DNA from: Trichoplax sp. H2
Taxonomy: Eukaryota > Placozoa > Uniplacotomia > Trichoplacea
DNA length: 64,000 nucleotides
Assembly: GCA_003344405.1 (NCBI GenBank)
Contig: NOWV01000105.1
Coordinates: 124,001 to 188,000 of the forward strand
Reading direction: 5' to 3'
The position numbers and the translations under genes were made by a program. Numbering within the stretch: position 1 is the stretch's first letter; every line of letters starts with the position of its first letter. Positions 12,547 through 26,253 of this stretch are shown here, one piece after another. The notes beneath the pieces are model-generated. The model was not told where the DNA came from. It did no database searches and worked only from the letters and a program-made list of their open reading frames with translations.

Positions 12547-14336
12547 CTCCATTATCTGCTGGTGTTTATCAGCGAATTAGAAAATTATTGTATCAGATTA
12601 TTATCCGATACCTATACTGTTAATTATAATATATTTACTTTAAAAAGTAGGCACATGCTGGAGGTGTTATAAAACTTTATAGCCATTGAAAATTTTACGG
12701 CACTGATGCTCAGTGACTTGAAATTTAAGCTTTAGTATGTTACACAGCTTAACTTTCAATTTTTGTAACTCAAACTTTGAGCTGTAACAACTTAAATTAC
12801 TTTTCGAATGTTGATATATTTGACCTATTGAAGAAATAGCGTTGTAAATATAACATTATTATAAGATACGGTTAGTATAATTTCCAAATTGTCCAATGCG
12901 ATAAAAGTACAGCTATATAACAGTAAATCTTTAGAGAATTCTTGACTGTAACACTGCACCTTACATCTAATTGTAAAGTTCACAGTACATGTGTTAATGA
13001 TGTGCGTTACCTTTAGGTAGATGATTATGTAAAATAAGAAAAAGTACAACATCCGAAAGAAACATCTACTAAAAATTACAATATACTGTCTAAGTGCATT
13101 CAAAATTAATTTGTAGTGGTGCTTGGAAATAGCTTGGTATGAACGTGTATGATGCTTGCATGCAAAGCAGCTGAGGCATCGCGATAGTTGTTGTCAAATT
13201 ATACTGTATGTAAGACATTTGATAAATTAATCCTAATGTAATGATTTGTAAAATGTTTTTGTTAACTATATTGTTTCATTATTTATTTTCATTTCATCTA
13301 TTAGTGTTCTAACTTGACTGTCCAATTCTGCGATTACTTGTACACCTTGTCAAGGAATAATTATTGTGACAAAATATTTTGTAAGCTAAATATAATTATC
13401 ATTGTATTACATTAATAAAATGAACTCATAGTGGTCTATGTCACCGTCATAACACCTAAATCAGTTTCTATGGGTGGACAGAGTAGGTATATAAAATGGA
13501 ATAACAAGAGCAGACATCGCCAGAAGCTTGTTGTAGTTCCTAAATACCGTACAATGCACTAGTAGGCGAGTACAAGGTAATGTCATTTGGAATGGAAAAT
13601 CTGGACATACTATCCATCGTAATCACTACGAAACTTACCTCATTTTCTCTCATTTTGACCGTACAACCTAACATCAGATACTTTAATCCTAGATGAAACT
13701 CTAAGTAAATCAAGAAGCTGCTACAACTATAGAGCATCTCTAAGCGAATTATTACCAATACGGCATTGTATTAGTAATTAATATTGGACATGGATGGTTG
13801 TTATATGTACATTACAATTCATTTTTGGGAAAATTATATAAACTCCTTCTACACCATAGCTAGTACTTCAGTAAGGAAATTTTATTGGAATTTACGAGGA
13901 TCATATTTTTAACATTCGTTTCCTTTAAATATTAGGTACTATATCATTATTATTTATTTAAATTGTATGCAGTGATTGAGTTGCTAATGTTCACGGAGTA
14001 TAAAAATATAATACATATGGAATAGGCGTGAGCACTTTGCAGTATAAAGGATCTCTTATAGCGCAAGGTACTTGCTTAAGTATCGGCCATGATCTTGGGT
14101 CGCAGTATGAGATCTCTCATCAGTTACAGTCTTCATCGTGTCTCTCCATAAAATGGTAATATACAATTGAGTATAAACAGCCAATCTAGTGTAAACACTA
14201 GAGTCCGTAGTCCAGATTCCAAAGCACGCTCAAGTAGCCAATGCAATATAAGTTGCAAAGAATTATTCTTCCATACAGGTTTCAAGTTTGAGTTGGGAAA
14301 AGTGAATAGTGAAGTTTAATCTTCTTCAACTCAAGA
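12547..14336. other. Intergenic region between MED16 and TYSND1
   Basis: AT-rich sequence. I see no exon with supportable splice sites. Short open frames here (for example 12825-13103 and 13540-13758 on the minus strand) lack recognisable motifs. It should contain the MED16 polyadenylation region and the TYSND1 promoter. Confidence 0.6.
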
Positions 14337-17097
14337 ATGTTATCCAATTTCGCAGTAGTGGTACGATGTATAGAGAGCTATCAAAATGTCAGGAGTTGCA
14401 GTGGGGTAGTCATTGATTTTGAACGTGGATTAGTGTTAACGAGTGGCTCCTTACTCTCGTGTCTAATCGATACAAACGCTGCTGATCGGCAAAGTCTTGC
14501 CACTGTTGATCAGTTAGCTAAAACGTTGAAATTTGAAATTATAGTTAAATTAGAAAACAATAATAGGAAATCTTCATCATTTATGGCCCTTGAATGCCAA
14601 CTTCGTAGTCGATGGTATTGTCGCCAGGTGCAAGAAGTATTAGATAATAGCATGCCTAGTCATCGCTGGTCGTTTACTATTCCTCCTGAAAAGCAATGGG
14701 ATAATATGGATGATGGAACCAAAGCTGCAAATACAAATCCATTAGCTGAAGAGAATCATTCTAATCAGAAAAGTGATCCTTCTGTAATAACCCAATTTCT
14801 CCTCTTACAGATTACTGATACTAATAAAAAGTTTTTAAATAGGTAATCGATTTACTAATATCAGTAGCATTACTGTACATGTCTGCAACATTGGTGATTA
14901 ACGTATTCCAATCGTTGTTCTTCCATTTATACTCCTTAAATGAATATATTAGCTTCCGTAATAAGAATGGCAATTGATATGAAATAATGGATGTAAAATT
15001 CTAATTCATTTTATATTCACTTCCTTCACTTAGTGATCCAATTGAAATGGCCGATAGACGATTATTGAAACGTGGTGATGTTGTAGAAGTCATTTCCACA
15101 CCTTTTGGAGATAGCTATCCTTTGATATTTTACAATAGCTCTACTAAAGGCATAATTTCCAACATTTGCGGCAAAAAAAATCAACTCTTTCTAACTGATG
15201 CTCGATGCTTAGCTGGAAGTGAAGGTGGAGCAGTAGTTTGCAAATTAGCCGGTCAATCCAAGTAAGTTGTAATAGGAACTATAGTATGAATGCTTGTTGT
15301 CTTAATTCTATTGCATAGTATCGTGCGATTAAATAAACACATTACTAAATTCATTTGTACTTAAACATTATTATGAAAGTATCAGATCATAGACGTAAGA
15401 GTATTTCATTAGTTCCACATATACTGTAGTGCACTATAATCAAATTTTTGAATCAGCTTAGTATGTAGTAGTGGATATTAAATGTAAAGTAGTTTGCTAT
15501 TATAATCGAATTGGCCCACATTGCATCATTTGTAATCTTTTCCATATTACTTTAGGGCTTCTCTTGTTGGCGTTGTTATGTCGCCATTTTGCTTTAAAGA
15601 CACCGAATGGACAGGCTTTACATTAGTAGTACCCATTGATCTTATCCTAACATCACTACCGTCAAAGCATCATCCTTTGGTGCATGATTTTATGGCATTA
15701 AAATTACCCAATTCAACTCGTAGCAATTTAACACCCAACAGTGATATTTCCTTTTTTGATAAGGTGTCATCTGCAGTTGTTTATATCCAATCTTTATCCT
15801 CTTGGGGATCTGGAGTAGTTATTGACCGTTACAAAGGACTAATTATCACCTGCAGCCATGTTGTCCACCCATGCAATTCCAATTCTGATGATGATTGTAA
15901 CCATGGCGAAAGCGATCGCAAAGGTTATTCAAAGTTTATCTATAGTATCAACACCAGCTTGCATTTATTTTAATAAATTACCCATTTAAATTGATCCATG
16001 GCAACAGTTAAGTTCTTATGCTTGGTCTCATGTTTTCATACGCGTATTATTTATTATTGTTCAATAGTTCGTGTTCTGACGACAAAACCAATTAAACGTT
16101 GGTATAATGCAGTAGTTCTCTATCCTAAACAACACTGCCAAGTCTTGGACGTTGCTGTTATTAAAATATTAGATTTTCTTCCTAGTCAACTATCTTCTAT
16201 ATCACTATGCAAAAGTGATTCTGCTATCAGTACTGGTAGTGATATTCTAATTATTGGTTATGGCATGTTTCCTCCGCATACCTACGAAGCCAATGAACCT
16301 ACAGTTACTAGAGGTAGTATAGCCAGCATTTGTCGAATCAATAATAAACCAATGTTAATCCAGGTAATTATACGTCTTGTCTGTCGAAGGATCGATTCAC
16401 TTCATGCAAATATATAACTTAACCTTATACCAGATGATTAGAGTATCGACTTTGCAAAATTTACAACTAATTTTCGTTCTATATTTTGTATCTAATTTAT
16501 TCTTTAACTCATTTAGACATCCGCAGCAATACAATGTGGAACTAGTGGTGGAGCTCTCATTAGCAAAAATACCGGAGAACTTTTAGGTATTACCGTTAGC
16601 AAAGTGAAGTAAGTGAACGTAAACAATACATAGTTACTCGGAAGATGGTTTACCATCATAATAACATTGTTGCTAATGCCTTCAAGAACTTATTGCTATG
16701 ATTTATTCAGAAACGTCAATTCAGGTGGCATCTATACGTATATTAGTTTCTGCATTCCCGTTACAAGAATATATCCTCAGATTGTGAAGTATAATCAAAG
16801 TAAAGGTGAGATCATAGCTTCAATAATGTTTCTATGTGTTACCATGGGCATACGTACATGGACTGTACTTACTGTACAGTATTTGTAACAAATCAACATA
16901 ATTAGGATTTAGATTTTATTTAGATCCCTGACCTATTCTTTAAACTTTCTTTTCAGAGGTATATTTTAAAATGTAGAAATCTATTAACGATTGCTAAATC
17001 TGTCTCCTTAGATATTTCAGATTTAAAAATGCTCTCTTATCAGAATGATTCAGCTGTCGGACAACTTTGGCTTATGAAAGCCACGGCAGGTAGGTAG
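14337..17097 (+). CDS. TYSND1: Peroxisomal-type trypsin-like processing protease
   Basis: Serine protease family that removes leader peptides of peroxisomal matrix proteins. Seven exons give about 568 aa (human 566): 14337-14842, 15034-15261, 15556-15923, 16068-16363, 16517-16608, 16711-16788, 16959-17097. The catalytic triad is visible: His about 346 in TCSHVV, Asp about 395 in LDVAVI, Ser about 476 in GTSGGA. The N-terminal half carries the degenerate protease-like segment with SCSGVV and LTDARCLAGSEGGAV, as in vertebrate TYSND1. An in-frame TGA just upstream fixes the start. The last junction (donor AA|GTATAA at 16789, acceptor CAGAG before 16959) is chosen because it alone keeps frame into a C-terminus resembling the family. 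The model ends ATAGR, without the SKL-type peroxisomal signal, so either the end is wrong or import differs. Confidence 0.9.
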
Positions 17098-17936
17098 CAC
17101 ACAAAATACTACGATTGATTTTATAGCTAACTATCGCCAGCTCGATCTTAGATACGCTATGCAAAAAATTCTCTGTGAATATTCTAGTCGGCCACACAAG
17201 CAGACTTTAATGACATCGTCATGTAGCAGAAGCGAAGTTCTTAAAGGCAGTTACAAGAAATACTGAACATTGGACGTTGTATAAATGAAATTTTATTCGC
17301 CAAAATGGTAACTACTTCGTAATTGGCACATCATACAGACAGAAACATTATCATGTAATGTTATTAAAAACCAAATAATTCAGGTTAATTTATAACTAAA
17401 CACTGTAAATGCCTCATGGTCAAAAACCTAAATAGAGGTGCAGTGAAATGTAATATTTAATTTTATGTAAATCGATTGCGAAGTATATGTCCTACTTAGT
17501 GTATAGGCAGTCTAATTACTATCGCTTTCGTGCAAAATGTTGTCGCTCAACTTCCTAATGATTAAACTAATACAAACCGGATAACGATTATTTTATATGC
17601 TTTTTAACAAATAGTGAACATTGTGAAAATCTTCTATATTATGAGCTACTCTATCGACTATATTACGGTACGAATTAAGAATTAAGGTACAATTTAATAT
17701 CTAGAATTCGCATATCTATACCAATAAGAAATTGGATACTGTGTAGTTAATGTAGCACCAGTAACGGTCGTCAAACCTACATAAACGTAACACTAATACA
17801 ATATCAAGTTCCATAACTGATCATTGTTGATATAATTTATGTCTAAGTTATAACAATGTAATCTAAGCATACGGGCTATCGCATAGTTAGCAAGAGAATG
17901 CTTATTAGAATCCACTACTTTCTTGCAAGCCCGCAT
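17098..17936. other. Convergent intergenic region between TYSND1 and plastin A
   Basis: 3' ends of TYSND1 (+) and plastin A (-) face each other. No exon is supported. A codon run reading SKL-stop at 17842-17853 is preceded by an in-frame stop with no intervening acceptor. Confidence 0.6.
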
Positions 17937-20900
17937 CTACTCCATGTTGGCTTGTACTTCACGAATAGTCGCTGCTGGATCACTCGTTTCATCATCACCG
18001 GTAGCAACTTTCCTATTTTCATCTAAGGCAGCAGCCATAAGGCAGGCGAAGACCGTCATAACCATCTTGGGTTTGACCTCCACCAAATCTTCAGGCAAAG
18101 CGTAGACAGATGCGCCAATTTTTCTCGCCATAGAGATAGCATACTTAGCATTTAATAGTTTCGCTTCCTCTGTTATGCCCAGACAAACATTTTCGTAGTT
18201 GATTGATTCCGGCTCAATGGATTCGACTAAGTCTATAACAGCTTTACTACTTGAAATTTCTGGGTCTTTAAAACTAGAAATTTTCGTCGATTTTTCAGTG
18301 CCTTCTAAAACGTTGTTAACCCATTCCACTATCTCCTTGTCACTGATAGGTTTTTCACTGTTGGCTAAGCTAGTAAGGATTGTTAGAGTATAGGCACGCA
18401 TCATTTGCCAAATCAGGGCTAAACGTATAACAAATGCATTCAAAAGTTAATCACACCTATCGAGTAAAACTAAATTTTATGATTAAGAAAACAATTATTC
18501 TAAGGTTTACAATAATGATACGAGCAAATACAAGTACCTAAAGTCAAAGTTCTTGTTCCATTATGGATATCTTCGCCACCAATGCCTACTAAACTAAATT
18601 TAAGTTGCAATCCAAGTTCCACAGCATAGTTACAGTTCTCAATTCGCTTCATTTTACCACCTAAAGCCTTAAAAGGTGGTTTGTTTACTCTAGACCAAGA
18701 TACTACGCCAGGCTTGATCTTATCAAAAAGCTACATTATAAGTGCCGTAAAACGTACAATAGATGAATTAGTATTGTTATTATGTAGTACCAAATTTTGA
18801 AACTATATTTACCTGAAACAATTGCATTGCATCGTCCAAATCACTGAATAAATTGTTAACTGTGGGATCGACACCTAAACTATTCATCCAATTCCTAAAA
18901 GCTGAGAATAGTTGTACAATACATTCAGTCAATGAAGTCAACACAATGTATCGACTGCATGCTGTAAATACTTTTCTCCTCTCTGGTTTCAACGTAAACA
19001 TCCAAATCTTCATCAACATCAACTGGCTCGAGAGCAGGAAATGTATTGAATAAGTTGGCTACAAACGCCATATTCAATCTAGCATGTCCAGTAGTAACGT
19101 CCTAAGTTGGTCATATGAGATTGCATATTTTAATATTTCCTTTATGAGTACAGCATATCAATTACATAGTAAACGAAATTTCTTGGCATACTTTCGCGCT
19201 AACAAATTGACGACAACCAATTTTCTCAGCATCATTCAACATAAGCTCTGCACGCTCACGTAAATTTGACTCCTACACAGCAAAAAGTCAATGAAGCTGA
19301 AATTGCTTGCAACATGGTAAATGCAATTCAAACCAAGATAATGTTGATATCATGCTTGCAAAAGATAGACACGAATACGAATATGTAATAGAAGGCTATC
19401 GTTAAAGAAAATCATTACCTTTAATGCATCGGTTGTAAGCATAAGCTTAGAAGGAGCAATTTGCTTCAGCAAGATGATGTAACACTCAGAGTCCTAAAAT
19501 AAAAATAACGATTAATTATCAATAGGTTTTCTACTAGATCAACATAATTTAAAGCGTCTTACTTTAATGTCACCGCTAAAATTTTTAACACGTCTTGATA
19601 CACCAGCTGCTTCAAGGTGATGGTTGAACCAACGCAAGAGTAATTCCTCAGGTGATAGCTTCAACAAGTCTTGTACAGTTTCATTTTCAAGTAAAAGGCG
19701 AGGTAGTCCAGGACAATCTTTTAAAGTAATTTTAGCAAACAAACCAATCTATAATATAAGAATGCTATATTAGCTCATATTACTTTGTCCAATCCTTTGA
19801 GCGTTTATCAGTTGAGTAATGAACTAGATCCAATGATAAATGCAATGGAAATAGATCAATTACTTAATGGTTTAGGAATTAGGCAATGTTACGAACCCTA
19901 ATGATTTGCCACAAGAGGCCCATGACTAAATGCTCACGACCTGCAATGAGATCTTCTGCTCCAATATTGATGATGTTACAGCCGATGGCTCGTGCACTAT
20001 TGACAACCAACGTTTGGTTGGCGTGCTTACGATAAAGATTTAACTTCTTGAAATTGATGGCACGTTCATCAACGGTATCTTTAACAGATCGGTTGATCAT
20101 TTTGCTATAAAAATTTTAAGATAAACAGCATAAATGCAACATACTTGAGAAATCTATAAAAGTATTAAGATCAAGGGAATGATTGAAGATAATTAAAATG
20201 AGATCTGACGTTAAGTACGGTTAAACGACTATAACTTTGCAAAGTTTTGTATTGATTCTTACATTTCGCTAAAACATAGCAAGAAAAGAATTGGCAATTG
20301 AAAATTGTCTAGCAACACAGTAGGTTAACGAAAAAGCTACCCAACATTGATAAAGATTAAGTCATGCCCGATTAGGTAATAATAAAAAAGTGCAACTGTC
20401 AATGGGGTATTTCTACATTGTCCCAATGGCTCAATTGATAAACTGCAAGGTTACGCTAAGACAAATTATATAAGATTTCTAAGACAGCAATCGTTTTCTT
20501 TCATTCGAACTCATAGTGAATTTCCATGACTGTGCAGCATGACTACCGCGACGATGATGCGTGCCTCACTGATTATATCATCATAATATCTATTTCAAAT
20601 ATCTAGTATAAGCCGTTATTGCGAGTTGGGAGTCAGGACTCCTATATACTTGTATTTACCATGATTTAATTAGTTGCGGTGCAAAATACAGTCGCTGCAA
20701 CTCTGCCGGAAGTTGGTACATCAAGAATACTATGGTAAACTAGAATAATATCGTTCATAGAATCGTTCAATGTATGAGCGTAAAATAATCATTCGAATTT
20801 AATCTCGACCAATGTCGCAGTCTGATCCAGATTGTTTACATCCAGCTATATAGAATATAATATATTACACTGGCGTTAACAATTTCAGGCTATAGCAAGT

Positions 20901-23900
20901 CGAAAGAGATAGTGAATAATACAATCGATGGTATAAAAGCAATGTTTAACCTTTCTTTCCACGCTTAAACTGAAATCGATTTTATTGCATGGGAACGTCA
21001 ATCAAGAATAACGTATGTCTATTTTTAGTCCCGAGGTATTGAATTCTAAATAAACAGGAAAGTTAACTACAATAACTGCATTTTCTGTTTAAAAATAACA
21101 GGTTATTCTAACTCGGTGTATACAAGTAGTCCGTATGTATGCTACTGTACAAGTGTATATCTACCCGTATACCACATATCCACAAATGATCATTTGAAGA
21201 TCTTCAGTTACTAAAAATTTTACTGCCTTATACACTTCTGTAATTCACTAATAATATTTTAGGACTGATAATATAGTTACTACCAATCCTATCCGTCACT
21301 CTTAAATTCAATTCTTTAACATATTGTGAATTCACGATTCTTTTTGCAATAACAACGATTAATCTTTTGTTTCCCATGATTAAACAATACTAGATTAAAT
21401 ATCTGTATACAGTAATCATGATCGGCACAGTTGAAAAGGTTATCCTCTAAATCACTGTTCAAAGACAGACATATGGGGTACCAGACAATATGGAAGGGCA
21501 AAAATGAATTACTGACAGCGAATACCAATCGAGATTGACTAATTGAATTTGAATTAAAAAATAAGCGTATCGCTGACTTACTTGATTCAGCTACTTTACT
21601 CATTCAATGAGATTAAATCGTTTTATAGTCGTTTGTAAAGTAAGATATTAATATATTCAAATGGATTAGTTTCAAAGTTAAAAATTAAGAATTACTGTCG
21701 ATTACAAATGGACTATGGGATTCTCTTTTAGTACAGTTAATAACTTTCTGTATCTCCGTGACAATGAGGTGTTGATTAGCACTAGACAGAATGCATCGAA
21801 CTCGTTGTATACTTCGCTGAAACGTCTCTGCATATGCATTATAACGATTTCGATGCATTCCGTCTGGGGCTAGTGTTCATTTGCGCTTCACAGTAGAGTA
21901 GGGAAGCTATCAATTCAATATGAAAAATTGCTTTAATTATCAAAAACTGCTCCTTATTGTACTGCCATGCCATCTAATTTTTTGATCTTTACTATGAAGT
22001 TGAAATATCGGGGATGCAACTTAAACCATGAGTTTACGTTAACAAAATCTTTTAAAGCAATGTTTTTGTTGATGTCGAAAAGGAACTAACTTTAAATTAT
22101 GAAAGAATTGGACTAGAAAGCAATTCTTGACTGTTGACTAATGTTGCAGAAAGCTATAGCAAAGTTTTTTGCCAGTGCTGTCAATGCACAGACTACTTAC
22201 CACAAGAGAATACCGTCCTCGCAACGCTCAAATAATTCATGATTTTCGGGCTCGTGATTTACTGGTAAATAATTATTTCTAACCAAGTAATCATCCTTAT
22301 TCAATGATGTGTTAATCCAATCAACAAAGGCAATATATTCTTCATCGGAGAAAGAATGAGTTGTACCATCGGCAGTAGTTGCACTGCTACCAGTTAATTT
22401 CTTAACATTCTTACGCGTTTCAACCGCTTTTCGGAAATCTTTAGCAGCTTCGCCTTCCAATACTTTGGTAAATAACTAATATAAATTGAGGAACAGCATG
22501 TAGGAAAAGATGTTAAAGCTTCGAATAGATCATAACGAGGTAATTGTTATCTGATCTTTTCTTAGAAAAATTTGAACTTTTAAATGAAGCTTAATCCTTT
22601 GATAGAATCGATTCATTTATGATTATTTTACTGATACCGTTAGTGAAAAGATGAGACTGATCAATTTCCATCATTTAGTATCAACATTGCCGTCATGATG
22701 GTATTTCTAAAGTATAGCCGTGAAATCGTCGATTTAAAATGTAAATAACTACCAATGCATACAGCATTGGTTTACTAGTTCCGATGATTGGCAATCATCA
22801 TCGTCCCAAGCTCGATTTACATATTACTTAGACACAGTAATCCATATAAGACACGATAAGTAAACATGTACTTAAAAGTTTAAGTTAATTTAATTAAGTC
22901 TGCTAGCAGTATAAATAGGGGGTGACTTAGGATTTACGAAGGCGGTGTAAATGGGTGGTAAGAAAAATAAATCGATAACAGTTTAAATATAGACATTTCT
23001 ATGTTTCAATACGGGAGAGATACAAGCACAATCATGTAGAACAAATTTCATCAATAAAAAAGCTACTGGGCAATGTTAGCCATTACTGTACTATGGTATA
23101 GATATGATGAATGATGATGTATTGATAAGCTGTCGATATTAGTAGTGTCCAAAAAATGGAAAATACACCATAGAGTACTAAGAGCGTCCTTGCAAGATAA
23201 GTAAAGCTATTCAAGTTTATCAGCAATTTGATATAAGATTTCGATCAATCAATTGCATCGATTAAACTTTGATATTTCTGTTGATTGAAACAACAATTAC
23301 TCATTGGCCATTCCTAATTAATGTTGCTGATGATGGTGAGAGAGAGAAAGCTTTCATTGAACGGGCAATGACTGTACTAAAAGAGCACATGCTTGTGTCC
23401 ATTCTACTGGACAGGATAATATACAAAAAAAGTCATTATCCGCGGTGGGGATGAGAGGAAATTACGATGATGATGATGTCACCATATCACTGGTAGGCAT
23501 CAGCAAAAAATGTTGTGGTTAAGGTTTTAAAAAAAAAATGGTAAGGATAAAATGAGTATAGTGCTACACAATCTTACCTGTACAAATTCATCAAATTCGA
23601 TTGTGCCATTCTCATCTTTGTCAATCGATTCGATCATTTCACGCAATTTGTAACCAGGCGTAGGCTTACCACAAGCTTTCATAACATTACTCAATTCTTT
23701 GACCGTGATATGGCCATTTCCATCTTGGTCGAACTAAATATAGGCCAAAAAAAAAGAAGAATTATTGTCTAGTGGAAATGTTGGCAGGATATTTCTTGAC
23801 ATCTTTTAGGACTGAGATTTGCCGACTTAGAATAGAGACAATTAGCCATTATGGTTATGCAAATGATGTCTTCAAATACAATCATGTTTCTGGTGACAAC

Positions 23901-24833
23901 GATAATATAGTACTGTACAGTACTATTGAACGTTTTTCCATGATGACTAAAACGATCAACGGTAGAATGGCGATTTTTCTTGGTGAAGTCGCTGATTCCA
24001 TAATAGTGTGGCAATTCTATGTATGTACATTATCATCCTAGCTTAGAATTTAAGAATGTGACAAGAAAAAAATGCTCAAGGAATAGTGAAAAGTGACCAT
24101 GGAGTTTCATGATCTTGATGAGAAAGTGGGTTGGAAAATGCGCAAGTCATCAAGTGATATCTAGTCTATGGTGGCAACATGAACAAGACTGCAATAAGTA
24201 GTCTATAGAATAACTTGTTACGGCTATTTTTCGACACGAAATCTATTTCTAATTCTACTCATTTTGACTAACCATTATCCACCTTGTATACAGTGACAAA
24301 AAAATCCATGAAGAAAACTAATTTTTTCCCCTAGAAAGGTCCGACTTCGCAATGAAAAATGGTTGTACAACCTACTACTCTTGCTCGATAGCTACTCATC
24401 CTTTCTAATTCTTTCTAGTCAGCAAGATAGAAATTCAGTACAGTATGCCATTGCTTCTATTCCTATTTCAGCCATGATTTTAACGCTACTGTAGTATTCA
24501 TTTTCACTCTTTGAAATGCAGCCGCCATTTTTTCAGTAATACAGTGAAGTTCAATCATAAGTGCGTCAACTATACTATGCTACATACACAGCATGAACGA
24601 CAAGTTGTTGAATGACGCGTTTCAACACACAGACACGAGAAGACGATAACAAGGCACGCAGGTTAATTACACTTTAATAATTGTATCCATTCCTAGTAGG
24701 ATCGTCTAATCAAATAGCAATTGTAGATTCGTTGTAAGGATAGTGCTATTGAAATTAGGTTTAAATTTACCGCAGTAAACTGCTCTCGAGCATCATTGAC
24801 TTGATCTTCAGTGAGCTTAACTTCAGTGGCCAT
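17937..24833 (-). CDS. Plastin/fimbrin paralog A (actin-bundling protein)
   Basis: Cross-links actin filaments in the cytoplasm. Eleven exons give about 645 aa: 24771-24833, 23578-23733, 22201-22475, 19897-20104, 19563-19748, 19419-19493, 19192-19272, 18972-19101, 18813-18901, 18538-18730, 17937-18418. Two canonical EF-hand loops ([12 protein letters not shown] at about 23-34 and [12 protein letters not shown] at about 59-70) precede four calponin-homology domains, that is two actin-binding modules. Landmarks are [10 protein letters not shown] and GLLWQIIR in CH1, [15 protein letters not shown] opening CH2, [10 protein letters not shown] opening CH3, CNYAVELG and GIGGEDI in CH3, and EIVEWVN, SFKDP and [14 protein letters not shown] in CH4. 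After the usual plastin end it has about 26 extra acidic residues (GDDETSD...). All exon boundaries match paralog B. It is clearly the plastin family (PLS/LCP1); orthology to one vertebrate member cannot be assigned. Confidence 0.95.
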
Positions 24834-24914
24834 GATCAAAGGGCGTTGCAACGTTGCACTGACACAGCTTAGAGAGTCAACTGAACAGATGGGTGTCAAC
24901 CTGGACTGCTTCAC

Positions 24915-24922
24915 TTTATATA
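24915..24922 (-). promoter_or_regulatory. TATA box of plastin A
   Basis: TATATAAA on the minus strand, 82 bases upstream of the plastin A start codon. Plastin B has the same octamer 87 bases from its start, which supports function. Confidence 0.55.
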
Positions 24923-26169
24923 TGACTCATTCTCCCTTTCAGGCTTCACCCCCCCCCCTCGGCGCGGACGACCGGACGACTGGTACTGTTCGCCCAGTGT
25001 TCACTCACGGTTCAGTGGAATGGCGTGGAAACATGGATAGAACTACGTCAGTAAATTTCCTCTTGGAAATTTCTGTCCAAGATGGCTTAGTCTATTTGCA
25101 TAGGACTGCTAGAAATCACATTTCCTTTTCATGTAATAGTCGTTGAGCCGTGTATCTATATAGCTAGGTTTCAAATTCTTCTGTGTCTCTCAAAAAGGAT
25201 ATCATCTCAAGGAGAGTAGAAGAAAGTGGCAGCGTTTATCCGATATGCCCAAAGCGGTGTACCGTACATGAATGCATGTACCTGACTGATGGACACTGTA
25301 TAGGCACGATTGCTTACATTAAACACTATATAGCATTGACTATCGCATAGACTTTACGTTAGTCATTGGATCTTCACCTCTAAAATATATCGTCAAAGCA
25401 AAGAGAGAACGACTGTTGAGCAAAATGGTCAGCCATAACATTTTTGGCTATATCAATCGTTAACAGCCCTTCTCTCTTTCTTGTAGTAGTCCCTGGCCAT
25501 ATTCAGAGCTCCGAGTAGTCTATGGTACAGTGAACAAGCGCAGGGGCCACTCAATGAAATAGTAGTGAGCCAAATCTTCCCTTTCCTCCTTCACTCTTGC
25601 CCTGTCATTCCACCATAGGAACTGACTATCGATTCTATCGCTACTGTGCAATATTCATTTGGGTGCTTTAATCCTGTTCATCACATTCATGACAGTCGTT
25701 TAGGGAGTATCGATGAGTGTGGTTAGTAAATTATGCTTGATATTGATTACTAGCTGACCATTTGTCCTGTACGGTCATGCATTCCAATGGAAGTGCAAAA
25801 GGACAGTCTCATAATTTACTCTAAAGCAAAAGCTTCTGCAATCTCTTCTACGTTACCCCGTGAGGCTCATTGCACACTAAATTGAAATCCATTATTAGAC
25901 TGCGTTGTATAAAATTCTCGAGTTACTACGGTAACTTTGTGCTCATGCCGAGATATCCGATTACTGGTACTATTGTTTCGGCTATAAGAATTAATTAAAT
26001 GTAGAGTACAGTCTTGATTGGTCTACTTGTGTCAATATGCTTTTCCTTTCTACATCACAAACCAATACCAAGCGAGCAGGCTAAGTTAAGGCACTTAAGT
26101 TATTTTCAGTCAGTCAATAGAGCTCCGTTTAGCTTATATCGTATAAGTCATAGGCATCCTACTTTAATT

Positions 26170-26253
26170 ATGAATCGACTTCTACTGGTGTCTTTAGTAT
26201 CGGTAATTGCGACATTTCCAGGACTTGTAGCACCCCTTGATGGCCATCATTAA
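26170..26253 (+). CDS. Tiny signal-peptide-like open frame, doubtful
   Basis: A 27-codon frame, MNRLLLVSLVSVIATF then PGLVAPLDGHH and stop. It has the charge/hydrophobic/small-residue layout of a signal peptide with a very short remainder. It may be chance, an exon of an unseen secreted protein, or a small peptide. No donor site or cysteine pattern supports any of these. Confidence 0.15.
   Translation: MNRLLLVSLVSVIATFPGLVAPLDGHH

Noticed and set aside
17842-17853. Codons reading SKL-stop, considered as the missing TYSND1 PTS1 exon
   Set aside because: An in-frame TAA lies just upstream and there is no AG acceptor between it and these codons.
23769-24041. Frames on both strands in plastin A intron 1
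   Set aside because: Intronic and without motifs; the flanking exons splice in phase across them.
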